From Prinia subflava (lineage: Eukaryota; Chordata; Aves; Passeriformes; Cisticolidae): a stretch of DNA of 64,000 nucleotides. The DNA is taken from positions 8,060,001 to 8,124,000 of the forward strand of contig NC_086266.1 of NCBI RefSeq assembly GCF_021018805.1. The letters run 5' to 3'. Below, piece after piece: positions 42,470 through 54,730 of this stretch (positions are counted from its first letter, which is position 1; every line of letters begins with the position of its first letter). The notes under the pieces were generated by a model. The model was not told the origin of the DNA. It saw only the letters and a program-made list of their open reading frames with translations, and did not search any database. The position numbers and the translations under genes were made by a program.

Positions 42470-42990
42470 GACCCGTTATTGCTCCTGTGTCACAGAGTAA
42501 ATGGCCCAATAATGAATGGCTAATTAGCAGTTCACTCTGTTTAGTAATCAAAGGCCATGCCATTCACTGGCCTAATGAAAGAGTTTGATGTTTTAATATT
42601 TCTGAAAAAGGGAAAAAAGAAAAGGGTTCAGGATTAATTAGAGGAGAAGCTGATTTTAGAAGAAATATCTTAAATTATTGCTTGACTAAAATAAGGGTAT
42701 CAAACACTTCAAATCTCCCATTTTGGGAATGAAAAGAGCAGAAAATAAAATCAGAGGCTTGAAATTAAAGTTTAAAAAGATTTTTTCATATAGTTGTCCA
42801 TTCTGTCACATCAGAATATGTCAGGAGGTGTCACCAGTGGTCACAAGTAGTGAGTATTCACAGCTCTGACCAAAACAGAAAGAAATTATATTGAACAAAT
42901 AATTCCATCACAAATATTAGACCACAGGTAATATTTAATTAATAATAAGGTGGACTTTCAAGGATTTCTAACTTATTTTTGGGCAGTGAA
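42470..42990. promoter_or_regulatory. Candidate conserved non-coding element
   Basis: An AT-rich unique stretch with GGCTAATTAGCAG, TAGTAATCAAAGGCC (a TCF/LEF-type ATCAAAG), TTAATTAGAGG and TTTAATTAATAAT. It sits between two CR1 tails and differs sharply in composition from the GC-rich surroundings. Confidence 0.4.
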
Positions 42991-42994
42991 ATAT

Positions 42995-43060
42995 TCTAAA
43001 GACTTGGATAGGCTTTAAGGTCCCTCCCAACCCAAACCATTCCCTGAAACATTCCACGCC
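42995..43060 (+). mobile_element. CR1 LINE tail, very short
   Basis: Only the last 60 bases of a CR1: 'aggctttaaggtccctccca' and 'acccaaaccattccctgaaa'. Confidence 0.7.
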
Positions 43061-43379
43061 CTCCTAAACTGGAAATGCCAAGAGGGGGATGAAGCACAGC
43101 CCTTCTGTTTTGTCAGAAATCCCTTAAAAACCTCATCTCCATGTGACAAACAATGCCCAAGGACCGATGGAAAACTGATTTTATCTAGCCCCAGCTCCTC
43201 ATTACCAAAGTCTGGGTGAAGCCACAGCCTTCCAGCGGAGGGAAGGGCAGCTCTGGAAGTGGTTGAATTCCATGGGGCTCCAGCTGGGGCTCGCAGGGAG
43301 CCGGGGCGGGAGTGTTGTCACTGTAATGGGATTTCCCCCAGAGGGAAATTCCCCCTGCAATGCCCAGACACAGCAGAAA

Positions 43380-43700
43380 GCACAATTAACTCCACTGGAG
43401 GAGCCTTAAGCCCACTTTCCTTGAGTGTTGTGTAATTAAAACCTCAGCCTTGTTAATACATTAGTGAGATGTTTGCATATAATTCATCAAATGTTTATGA
43501 AAATGCGTAACAAATAATCCTGACAAACAAGTTGCTTAATTGAGAGAAGGGCTGGGAAGCCTTGTGAATTTTTAATAAAAAGGGGGAAGGAAGCACGCTA
43601 CATTAATCAGGCGAAGTTATCTCATTCAATATTTCCAAGTGGCTTCTCCAGTGCACATTTTATTTCATATATTGCACAAAAGGAACGTCTTGGTCCTCCA
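43380..43700. promoter_or_regulatory. Candidate conserved non-coding element
   Basis: AT-rich and non-repetitive, with TGTGTAATTAAAACC, TTTGCATATAATTCATCAAA (an octamer-like TTTGCATA), GCTTAATTGAGAG and CTACATTAATCAGG. Composition and motif density suggest an enhancer; proof requires comparison. Confidence 0.4.
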
Positions 43701-44000
43701 GTGAGATTTGCAGAGCAAACCCTGCCTTGCTCCAAACAGGCCCTTGGCTGGAGGCATTCTCTCCATTACTGATCAAAATCCCAGTTTTTCATTCTCAGAT
43801 AACGGCACCGAAGCCTGGCTGGCACTTTTTCACTTTGTGTGGGAAAAGGAACCTGAGTGTCTTTCTCCAGGTTGTAGAGAACCAGTGAGGATGTCAGAAC
43901 CCACAGCACGGAGCTGAGCTCCCAGCTAACCCTGCCCCCTCATAGCCACTGTCCATTGTCCTGTCACTCCCTGATCTTGTAAAGTCCCCATCTTCCCTGT

Positions 44001-44200
44001 NNNNNNNNNNNNNNNNNNNNNNNNNNNNNNNNNNNNNNNNNNNNNNNNNNNNNNNNNNNNNNNNNNNNNNNNNNNNNNNNNNNNNNNNNNNNNNNNNNNN
44101 NNNNNNNNNNNNNNNNNNNNNNNNNNNNNNNNNNNNNNNNNNNNNNNNNNNNNNNNNNNNNNNNNNNNNNNNNNNNNNNNNNNNNNNNNNNNNNNNNNNN
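44001..44200. other. Assembly gap, 200 N
   Basis: Exactly 200 N. The round number suggests a gap of arbitrary or unknown size, so order is known but distance is not. Confidence 0.99.
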
Positions 44201-46080
44201 AGGAATAAAGAGTGAATTCTTCCTTCATCCCAAGAGTGTTCCCTGCAGGGCAAAGGTCAAGTGTATTGTGTGGCAGTGTTTGGATTCAGAATAAAATAAG
44301 TGACAAGGGCGCAAACCTGGGGCACGCACAGGGACTGAATAAAGAGGAGTGTGGGTGAGGCAGCAGAAAGCACCCCCTCACCCTGGGGGTCATTAACATG
44401 TGCAGGAGGTGACCTGGTGACTTGGTACAGGGGACAGGGACACAGATGTGAGGCATTTAAATGCTGCCCTGAGCACATTCAGCTATTGGTAAGAGCAGAT
44501 TTCTGAGCACAGCCATAGGGGAAGTGACCAGCTCCTCTGGAAGAGGGAGACTCTATGCTCAAAGAGTTGGCTGGAATGTACTCTCATCTCTATTCTCCAC
44601 TTCTCCATGGAAATTAGGGGGGTTATTGGTTTCCCTTCAGATTGTCCTCCCATCCCATATGGATTCCATAGTCAGAGTTCAGTTATCAGCTCCTGAAGAG
44701 GGTTCAGCAAGAAGCCTGAAATGCTGGTTGAGATGGGATTTGTCCACAGCTTTGGTAGAGGGAGGACTCCCTATCTCAATGAAATTCTGGTAAATGATGC
44801 TGGTGACCTCGGGAAGTTCATCCTTTGTTGTGAAGCTGGATCAAACCTAAACCACATCCAGCTAAAAATCCGTTCTTCGGGATCCCCCACCTTCCCCACC
44901 ATCTGTGCCCAGAGTTCAGGGCTGGTGTCCAGCATGAGACCCTGCACAGCCTTGCAGTGTGGCTTCAGGCTTGAGTCTGAAGAATTCCTTGGACTATTGA
45001 CTCACTCTACTGATTTACTGATTAGTAAGGAGCTTTTGAGGTTCTCTTCTCTCTCTGATCTCAGACTGAGAGATCTTTCTTAGAGCTCGGGTTTATTTGG
45101 GATGCTCAATGGCAAAACCAGGCTTGAGCAGCAGGCTCTGCTCTGGGGTCTGGGTTTGGGATTTTAGTTTGGAGCTGTTCCATGCTGTGACACAGCTGTT
45201 CCTGGTAAACTGGAGTTGTTCTCCAGAGATGTGTGGAGGAAATCTGATGGAATAAATGATGTAAGAGAGTTTCACCCACCTGCCTCAAAATCCACAGAAT
45301 ATTTGGTGTCAGGACAGGTGAGCTGGGTATAAACAGCACCAAAACCCCTCAACGCAACCACCACCTCACTCAAATTCCCCATTCTTCCTTTTGATTGAAT
45401 CCTGAGATCTTTTGTTCAGGTTATAATGCCATTGATCCCCTTGGAGACTGTTCAGTGACTGTGGAAAAAAAGACAGAACTCTGCTCGTGGGGTTCTCCTC
45501 CTGCAGCCCCAGAGTTGGGTCTTGGTTTGGAATCCTCGTGCCCAGATTTTACCAGCACATGTTGAATCAGGCTTCTTGGAGACCTTCACTGGGAGAAGCC
45601 CCAGGCAAAGCCTGACAAAAATCCCCAGTTTAACTCCCCTGGCAGCAGTGGAATGTTTGGGAACAACGTGTGGGCTTTTACACCAATGTCACCTCCGAGT
45701 GCCAGGCCTGGCACTCGGGCATCAATAATGGATTATCCCAACCATTCCCAGCTGCGAGGGAGGCTCTGCTCCCTACTCAGATCACTCCCCTCCCTGAGAA
45801 CAACAGCTATTGATTTTGATAGTGATGCTTCCCTGCCACTGGAAGGGCCACACCCCGCCCTGGGCTGTGACACCAAGTGTCCTCCTCGTGTGCTCCAGCC
45901 ACAGCCCTGCTGTGCTCCCACACTGCCACTGAGCTGGGGACATTCCTCTGTTCCCACCAGGAATTCTGCCAGCTTGGCAATTCAGTGTCGGTGCCATGGT
46001 TTGGTCTCATGGTTTCTCCTGAGGGAGCAACAAGCGATGTCTCTGGAGAAGGAGGAGGAACAAGTTTTGATCTTGTTCTT
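44201..46080. other. Intergenic unique sequence
   Basis: No gene or repeat recognised. The open frames are short and overlapping. Confidence 0.5.
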
Positions 46081-46300
46081 GGAATCACAGATTGTGGAAT
46101 TCCAGCATGGTTGGCTTGGAAGAGAATTCAAAGCTTGTCTCCTTCCCTGCCATGGGCAGGGACACATTCCACTATCCCAGCCCCAATGTCCAGCCTGGCC
46201 TTGGGCACTGCCAGGGATCCAGGGGCAGCCACAGCTGCTCTGGGAATCTGTGCCAGGGCCTGCCCACCCTCCCAGGCAGGAATTCCATCCTGACAGATGC
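46081..46300 (-). mobile_element. CR1 LINE 3'-end fragment (antisense)
   Basis: 'catgggcagggacacattcc', 'ccagcctggccttgggcact', 'cagggcctgcccaccctccc'. Confidence 0.88.
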
Positions 46301-46967
46301 CATGGAGCCTCTGGCTCTCCACAGGGCTGGCTGCCTGCCATGAGCAGCACAGTGATTTCCAGAAATCCAGGAAATACCTGCAATCCGTGCTCAGAGTCAG
46401 GTGGTGAGAGGAAATCCAATCATTTGACACTGGTCGGCGAGTGAGGATATGGGTTTGTCAATAATTGGCTTTAGTTAAGTCAAAGTTGTTTCATTAATAC
46501 AATTTGGAATGGATTCCCTGCAAATCCTGCCTGGGGGAAACGTCAGGGTTGGGAGAGGCTGATTTTACTGCAGTGTAACTGAGGAGGGGCTGGGATCCCA
46601 ACACAGGAGAGGGAACAGCAGCAGGACCAGGTGAAATCGGGTGGAATATCCAACTGCTCTGCCGTTTCCTCCTGGGAATCTGGCTCTTCCCTGTCAGGAC
46701 TTGTGATGTTACAAAAACCTCAACCAAGCTCTTTTTAGTTTTGTTACCCCAGTGATTTCTGTCCAGAAACTACAAGGAATAAATTACTTATTTTAACCAA
46801 GAACTGGATGCTGTTTCCTGGTTTTCCCTCAGCTGGAACAGGGATCACACTGGGAAAGCTTCACTATCCCCAAGCCCAGACTTTGATCCAGGAAATGCCT
46901 TTCCTTCTAGACCAGGCTGGGGGTTTAAACTTTTCAAATACCAACCTGACGTGAGCCCTTGGGTGTC

Positions 46968-47125
46968 CCTAGACCACTGAGTGCCATTCCCCATCCCTGG
47001 AAGTGTCCAACGCCAGGTTGGACAGGGCTTGGAGCAGCCTGGGACAGTGGAAGGTGTCCCTGTCCATGGCAGAGGTGGAATGGGATGGGCATTAAGGTCC
47101 ATTCCAATCCAACCATTGTGGGGTT
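46968..47125 (+). mobile_element. CR1 LINE 3'-end fragment
   Basis: 'ccctggaagtgtccaacgcc', 'ttggagcagcctgggacagt' and 'ccaatccaaccattgtgggg' form a short sense tail. Confidence 0.87.
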
Positions 47126-48650
47126 CTGTTTGGATTTCAATGATTTCTTTTCTGTTTCTTTTCTACCCCAAGTGGCAAAGGCTGCATGACTTCCACACCA
47201 CAGGGTGGTCTTTTGAGGTGTGCTGGCATCCCACTCCTCACTATTGGCTGGGACAGCCCAGCAGTGGGAATTTCCCATTAACCCTTTGCCCAGTTTGAAT
47301 CTGCTCTTTTATCAGGTCACCCCATCCCTCTGAAGTCCCTTTGGTTGTTTCTAGAACTGCATACCTGCAAACAGTTCCCATTTTCTCCCTTCTCACTCAC
47401 ACTCACAATCCAAATGTCCCATCACTCAACCCCCAGCATGTTTCCCTTTCTATTTGTGTTTTCTTAGATTAAAAACAAACCAAGAGTTTCCTGCAATGAC
47501 ACTCCTGCCCTGGAAACCATCACCAACCAAACCATCAATTCCCCCTGCTTGGAGCCGGTTGATGCTAGGATGGTGCTCACCCCAATGTGAATTTCAGTAA
47601 ATAATTGACATTTTTGCTCCCACTCTTTTATTTTGTGCATTTTTGAAAATAACAACTTAAAAAATAACTAAATCAGATTGCTGGGCTGACCAGTGAGGCC
47701 TTGTGTACAGAAAAAAAAAAAAACCAACCAAGTGTAAATAACGATGTGAGGGTGATAGGGGTGAGGCTGTGCTCTGCCCCAGGGTGGCTACAGGACGTGA
47801 GGAGGGGCCATAAAGAGATTCCTGCATTCCCACACCCTGTGTGGATGGAGCCTTTGGCATTTTGTTGAATCAGTACCAACCCCACTGAACTCTGTGGATC
47901 GGGGAATGTGCAATTTATTGAAATTGTGCTTCAGGCAAACACAAAATATGGGACTCAGCTCAGGGGAATCCCTGTGGTCCCTGGGGCAGAAAAGACCATG
48001 GCAAATCCATGGTTTTGTTGCAATTCCTGGAAGAACAACCCTTGTGGCAGGTGGTTTTTTCTGTCTGTCTCACACTTCAGTCCAGAGTGAGTGAATCAGC
48101 TCTGGGCAGCCCTGCTGTCCCTCTCCATAGGACAAAGGGATGCTTGGGCTCAGATGCCTCATTTTGGAGAGGATGGAGCTCTGGGAGGCCTTAGGGAAGG
48201 GCTGTGTCCTGCTGCCTCAGTGTTGGAATCAATTTGGAACATGCTTGGTAGCACCAGGATTCTGACCTGTCCCAGCAGGTGAGGCCACCTGGTCATCCTG
48301 AGGAGCAGCTGAGACACCTGTGCCATTGTCAGACCAAGAGCCTGGGGTCACTGTCAGACCCAGAAGGTCCCCAGGATCTCCTTCCCTTTGGCTGTCTCTG
48401 AAGTTTGGCCATTTCTCACATCAACCCCCTTTAACCACCTGTGAAACCGCCCCACCCCATGGTGCTTTCCTTCCATCATTCCTTCCATCATCTCCTGGCA
48501 CATCTGGCACATCTGGTGACCCCTCCTGCCCATACCAGCAGTATGAGCTCCAGCCAGGTGCTCATCCATGGCCTGGTTATCTGTCTGGGCCACTCTCCAA
48601 AAAGAACAGGCTGGTGGCAAGCAGATGGACTGGGGCTCGTGCTGGAGGTC
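47126..48650. other. Intergenic unique sequence
   Basis: No gene recognised. An A-run of 13 lies at about 47710. Confidence 0.5.
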
Positions 48651-48651
48651 A

Positions 48652-48812
48652 GGTGTGGGGTGTGCTGGGTTACATGCGTGGGGTATGCTGGGTTACAGGT
48701 TTGGGATGTGTTGGGTTAGATGTTTAGGACGTGCTGGGTCAGATGAGGTGTGGGATGTGCTGGGTTACAGGTGTGAGATATTCTGGGTTACAGGTGTGGG
48801 GTGTGCTGGTTT
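48652..48812 (+). repeat. Minisatellite of about 24 bp, seven copies
   Basis: Copies of 'gggatgtgctgggttacagg' plus 3-5 variable bases, with unit lengths of 23 to 25. The middle copies are diverged (ttaga, tcaga variants). Confidence 0.85.
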
Positions 48813-49089
48813 CACCCTTCTTTCTCCGGGTGCTGCAGGACAAGATGAGGCAGGGTTCACCTCACCCCTCTGGGTGCTCCTGGGATCTCTCACCTTGCCA
48901 AGGCTCCCATGACAAACCCTGGGGTACCCCTGGCCCTGGGCGTGTGCCCCCCTCCAGAGGTGTCCTCTCCCCCCAGCCCTGCCCGGGGGCAATGACCACC
49001 TCTCCTGCTGCTGGATTTTGGCCGGCTCCCGCACGGGAAAGCAAAGCCTTTTTCTTTCCCCTTCTCCTCCTGCTGCATTTTGATGGGGC

Positions 49090-49345
49090 TGGAGATCTCT
49101 CGGAGGAAGATGCTCTTCCCTTTTTATCAATTAGGAGCACACACGCTGCTCCCTGGCTCTCTCCCACCCCTGCTCTGCTTTCCTCCCAGCTCCCCTCGGC
49201 TGCCGCTCGCAGACAAAGATGTGTGAGTTCTTTGATCTGCCTGGCAGCCCCCACTGGGGGATTGGCTCCGGGGTTAATTACACACAGCCCGGCTCCGGCT
49301 GTGGCACGGAGCCGTTCGGCTGGAGAGGGAGCTGTCCCTTCTCCC
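49090..49345. promoter_or_regulatory. Candidate conserved non-coding element
   Basis: Unique sequence holding TTTATCAATTAGGAG, CAGACAAAGATGTGTGAG, TCTTTGATCTGCC (a TCF/LEF-type core) and GGGGTTAATTACACAC, with a CpG-richer right end. It resembles an enhancer by motif content only. Confidence 0.35.
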
Positions 49346-50614
49346 CGCCAGCTACAAACTTCAAGGGGCCACGAGGGCAAGGAAGGTACCACTGAAACCC
49401 CTTTTGATATGACAAACGGGCTCCTTGCTTGGCTCTCTGGTTCTTGTTTTGTTTGTCTAACTGGTGTTTGAAATATGGATGAGCTCCCAGTCCTGAGGGT
49501 GCAGCCACTGTCGTAACAAAACCTTGTCTTCTCCCCCCATTTCCCATCCCTGCCTGGAGTTCAGCCCTGTCCATCTGTCTGTCTGTCATTTCCATCCCTG
49601 TGTCCTTGGCCAGGAGCCCTCTGATTCAGCCATTCCCAAGGGATGCAGAGGCTGGAGCCTCTCTCATCCAACAGCTGAGTGCTCTGCAGCAGTGACAGAA
49701 CCAGGAAGACTCCACCACCACCAGAGGAACATCTTGGGAGCCAGTGGCTGAAAAGTGGGATCTTTGTATTCCCTCCCTCTGCCTGTGCCTGGCTTGCTCT
49801 GGGATTATCTTCTCAATTTCCCCTTTTTCCCTTTAAAGCCATTTAAATCTCTCTGTGCCTCAGTTTTCTTGATAAAGGCAAGGAACATTTATCCCCTCCT
49901 CAGGGCTGGATTGGGGCTGATTGATTTGCTTGTCCAACATCCCCGAGCAAAGCAGTGCTGTGGAGGAGAGCTCCTGGCATAATCCCCCTGCATTAGGAAA
50001 ATCCTTCCCAAAAGGAGCTCACACAGATGCTCCAGGGCAGGATGTCCCTGGATTTCAGTGGTTTTCCAGAGCCCCTCCATTGCCTCCTGGGCTTCCAGAA
50101 GTTCCAAGTGTGGGACAGTGGGAATTCTGCAATGAGGTCAACCTTCAGTGGGATCAGAGCTGGGCAGCACTTTGTGTCTTCAGTGGCATCACCACACAGA
50201 GCGCAGCTCATGTGGCCTTCAGAGCAGGTTTAGGGCAAGATCCGGAATCCCCATATAAAATGCTTTTCTGCTGCCACCCAGAGCCAGCTCCACTTCCTGT
50301 CAGTGGAGAGAGAGCCATGATTTGGGGTAGAACTTGCCTGACTGGACGATTTGGAGAAGGCAGACACGTGGGAGAGGTGACAGAGCCTGGGAACAAGAAA
50401 GCTGAGGACACACAGCTGCATTTCTCCCTCCCAGCTGGCTTCTGCATGGACCCTGGGGTGGATCCCAAGCCCTCCCTCAGGATGGCCTTTGGACTTCTTC
50501 CGAGTCCCCAGTTTGCACAGCAGATATTGATCTTCTTGCAGGAGCCACCAAGGAGGTGCAGCTCATCATCCTCCTCACCACCCACACAGTGCTGGGTGGA
50601 GACACAGCTTAGCT
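49346..50614. other. Intergenic unique sequence
   Basis: No gene or element recognised. Confidence 0.5.
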
Positions 50615-50979
50615 CTTCCTTCCTTCCTTCCTTCCTTCCTTCCTTCCTTCCTTCCTTCCTTCCTTCCTTCCTTCCTTCCTTCCTTCCTTCCTTCCTTCCT
50701 TCCTTCCTTCCTTCCTTCCTTCCTTCCTTCCTTCCTTCCTTCCTTCCTTCCTTCCTTCCTTCCTTCCTTCCTTCCTTCCTTCCTTCCTTCCTTCCTTCCT
50801 TCCTTCCTTCCTTCCTTCCTTCCTTCCTTCCTTCCTTCCTTCCTTCCTTCCTTCCTTCCTTCCTTCCTTCCTTCCTTCCTTCCTTCCTTCCTTCCTTCCT
50901 TCCTTCCTTCCTTCCTTCCTTCCTTCCTTCCTTCCTTCCTCCCTCCCTCCCTCCCTCCCTTCCTCCATCCCTCCATCCC
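50615..50979. repeat. (CTTC)n tetranucleotide array, about 81 perfect units
   Basis: About 325 bases of perfect TTCC/CTTC, followed by CCCT and CCAT variants to 50979. The perfection implies a young, probably length-variable locus. The long 'LPSFLPSF' and 'KEGRKEGR' open frames are its shadows. Confidence 0.98.
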
Positions 50980-53583
50980 TGCTGCTGTCCCCAGGCTCCA
51001 CATGTCCCTTTGGAAAGCTGCCCTGTGGGCAGGGGACTCATCTGGAGGTGGCACTTGAGGGGTGCAGCCACTCCTGGAGCCCTCTCTGCTTTTTCTCGGA
51101 TGCCTGGGCAGACCAGGAGGCTCAGAGTGAGCCCCTTCCCCTCCTCAGTCCTGTCCCTTCTCGTGGTGCCACCGTCTGCTGTCACCCTCTGCCTCCTGGC
51201 ACTCTCCCCAGCCAGCCCACACCAGAGGAAAGGAGGGGAAGTTCCTTTCAAACTTTCCTGGTGCAAGAGAGGGAAAAGATTCCTTCATGGATATTTTTCC
51301 AGCATCAAGTTCATATCACACTTCCTTGTGGGGCTTTTTTTTTTGTCTTGGATCAACTTCACCCATCTCCTGCTGGCACTGAAGGAAGATGCTGCAACAG
51401 AAGGGGACACAGTGTGTCAGGAAATGAAAATTCCCAGCAGAGGAGAGTTTGGCTTTCTCAAAGCAGCTCTAGGAGAAGTGGGCTCTTCCCCAGAACTTGC
51501 TGCCTGAGGGCTTTTCCCTCTCCGTTTTCTGAGGGATCATTTCACAACCCAAATTCACCCCTCCTGCTCCTCTCCCTGGCCACAGGGGCACGTCTAGGTG
51601 AGGAGTGCTCTGGGTTGACCACGTTTTTATGGAGAGGTCCTGTCAGGGTGGTGGAGGTCTCCCAGGGCCCTGCAGGATCCCCCAGCTGCCTCCAGGATCC
51701 CTCAGGGGGTCTCTGCTCACACGGACTCAGCCAGGTGCTTTTATTCATTTCCTCCTTAATGTTTCTCCTCGAGTCATCTGTAAATGAAGTAACACATCTA
51801 AAAAGTTGATTTTTACTGGTGTTTTTACTAATTTGCTTGACTTTACACATTTTCCTTGGCCAGGGGACCTCTGTGCCTTTGGAGGAGCTGGGGCAGGGAG
51901 GCAGAGGGGGATCTGAGAAGCCCCTCAGAGCTCTGTGCCTGGGCTGAGCAGTGTGAGAGCAGGTCTCCAGGACTTGACTGTGCATGGGAAGCCGTAGCCA
52001 CCAAAATGGGCTTTTGGGGACACGTGGGGGACAGCAGTGCCCACGGCAGCAGCTGGGTTGTGCTGAGACATCCCTGAAGCTGCTCTTGTGAGACACCAAC
52101 AAGCTGTTCCTGGGGCTGCCTTCCCTGGAAGGAGCTGGACCCTCTTCCTGACGCTCTCCCATGCCCCAGCTTGTGCTCAGCAATGTCTCAGCACCTCCAG
52201 TCACTGCTGCTCCCGCTCTGTGACAGGGGACAGGAGTTGGGGACCCCCTGAGCAGCAGCACCCCTGGGCAGGTGCCATCCGGGGAGGCGATGGTTAATCT
52301 TCTGCAGCCTTCAGCCCTGGTGGGCTTTTCCCCGGAATGATGAGAGGCAGAGTGTGCACACGGCAGTGCGATTATTACCTGTTTATTTTTTCATGAGGCT
52401 CCTCCACTGTGTGTCACTCTCGTGTCACCATCCGTAAACACATCGATCCCACCATTCCGGGGAACTGCGCTCCTGCTGCTCGCTGGATCCCTGTCCCCGG
52501 GGGCCCTGCAGTGACGGGGCGGGCTCGGAGCTCAGCCCGCGGCTCTGCTTCTCTCCTCCTGCAGGATCCACCCCTCCTCTACCTCCTCTTTTTCCTTTCC
52601 TCTTTTGCCTGGCTCATCCCGTGCCCCACCTCCCCCTCCCACGGAGTTTCCGGGCCCCTGCCCCCCAGGAGGAGGCCGGGAATGTCACAGCTGTCCCAGC
52701 CCCAAACATCCCGAAATGCAGCCACACTCCATCGGACACCTCCTGCTCGAGGAGCTCCGTGCATCCCTCCCGGCACAGGGATGGTCCTCAGGGGCTCTCC
52801 TGCAGGAGCCCTCAGCACACAACGTGACAGGAGATGGCCCTGCCCCGGGGGTGGGGACCTGCACGGTGGGATTTGCCTCGTCCCCCCTAAAGGGGTGTAG
52901 GAAACAAAACCCGCTTTTCCTGGCATCTTCTGAGGAAGCAGTCACAGCAGGGACATCCCGAGGGGGCTCCCTGGGGAGCTCCGGGGAGCTGTTTCTCCCT
53001 AGATTAGAAGGGAGGCAGCCACCTCAGAGCCCTCCCCATTGACCACAGGGGGGATAATTCACCCCGGGGACCTGCTGGGAGGGCTCCCCTCACACAGCAG
53101 AGCCCGGGGCACCGGGAGTGGGAATCAGGCACCATCCTAAGCCTCAAATCCGGATTTTGGGTTGGGGAAGCTCTGGGGAACTGAATATGGTCACACAGGC
53201 ATTGGCAGAGTTCAGCTGCTCTGAGGAGACCTTCCATTTCAGGATTCTGTGATGTAACCTTGGAAAGTGCAAGAAAGAAGGGAATAAAAATGGAGAGGGA
53301 TTTAGGGCTTCACCTAGGATGAAGGCAGAGGAATTCCAAGGCACAGAGCCTCCCTGCCCAGGAGCACTATGAACATTGAGGAGCAATGTCAGGATCCTGC
53401 TGGGACCTCCCAGCTCGTGTGGAAACAGGGCTGAGGGACACAAGGAGCAAGGAGAGCTCCTTCAGAGCTGTGGAATGCACAGGAACAGTCCAGCCTGCCC
53501 CCCTGCTCTGAGGAAAGGGGTCTGGCCCTGAGGACTTCATCCGTGGAGAGGAGCTGCAAGGCTGAGCTGCTCTTGGAGAACAG
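50980..53583. other. Intergenic unique sequence
   Basis: No gene recognised. A moderately CpG-rich patch at 52440-52700 has no exon signs. Confidence 0.45.
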
Positions 53584-53782
53584 TGGATGGATGGACGGAT
53601 GGACGGACGGATGGACGGATGGAGGGGTGGAGGGGTGGAGGGGTGGATGGATGGATGGATGGATGGATGGATGGATGGATGGATGGATGGATGGATGGAT
53701 GGATGGATGGATGGATGGAGGGGTGGAGGGGTGGAGGGATGGAGGGAGGGGTGGAGGGATGGATGGATGGAGGGATGGATGG
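53584..53782. repeat. (GGAT)n tetranucleotide array
   Basis: About 200 bases of GGAT with GGAC and GGAGGGGT variants; the central block 53644-53718 is exact. Confidence 0.97.
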
Positions 53783-54019
53783 TGCCCATGGCACCAACCT
53801 CATGTGGTGCTGCTGAGGTCAGTGACCCCACCAGGATGTCACAGTGTGCACCAGGCAGCCTCCAGGGACTAGGGGCACTGGGAGGGGGAATATCAAGGGC
53901 AGGATGTGGGAGAGGAAAGAGGGACTGGGAGGTGATGGAGGAAAGGGAGAAGATGCAGAAAAGATAAGGAAGAAGGGAAAGCAGGGAGCAGAGTGAGAAT
54001 TCACACTGGAATCCAGAAT

Positions 54020-54730
54020 TTAATTTTTTTTGTCCCAGAAGCCGCCCAGTTTTTAGCAAAGTCCTTTGCTGTCTTTAATGAATTCTGGTTCCCTTCCCCC
54101 TGCCGACCCCGGCGAAGATGGAACATTTCCAAGAGCAGGAGGCAAGCAGCGGCGCGAGGGGCTTGGAAATCAAATTTAAAGGGAAAAAAAAATTACACCT
54201 CTTTAAAAGTCACTTTGCATCCCCTCCCCGAGCGGGAAGGGAGCACGGGTCATGTCAGAGCCCTCCGCCGCTGTGCCTCGCCTTTGCCGCCGCGCTAATG
54301 ACACTGGGAATATGCTAAGGAGCTGCCTGCGAGGGGCTTTTCTAATGCGGTCACTTCCTGGGACCTCAAAGAGGCTTTAATTGCCGGGCTGCGGCGCTGG
54401 CAGGTGTGCTTGTCATGTCTAATCAGCGCGCCCGGCGCACGGCGCGCCCGCGCCGCCACAGGGCGATGCTGCCGCCCCCCGCCCGCCGCGCCCCCGGACC
54501 CCCCAACTTTTCAAGCACTGCACACCTGTCAAAATGATTATGGGAATGAGTCTCCATCACGAGCAGACAGAGCAGATTTGAAGGAAATCCTCTTTCTCCC
54601 TGGCTCTCGCCCTTTCTTTTTTTTGTGTGTGTGGTTTTTATTCTGGTGCGGGCGCTCGCTCGGCTCGAGAGGGATTAGTGGAAAGGGGGCAAAAATCCCC
54701 CCGGTAAATGGACCCTAAACACGCATTGTT
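54020..54730. promoter_or_regulatory. CpG-rich island with conserved-looking flanks
   Basis: Dense CpG at 54390-54500 (GCGCGCCC and CGCCCGCCGCG strings) is surrounded by motif-rich unique sequence: CGCTAATGACACTGGG, CTTTAATTGCCGGG, CATGTCTAATCAGCG, CACCTGTCAAAATGATTATG. This is the strongest regulatory-looking patch in the intergenic region and could also be an unannotated promoter. No start codon plus exon is evident. Confidence 0.45.

Noticed and set aside
49921..51507. 528-codon plus-strand frame
   Set aside because: Its core is the (CTTC)n array read as LPSF; flanks have no family resemblance or splice-supported structure.
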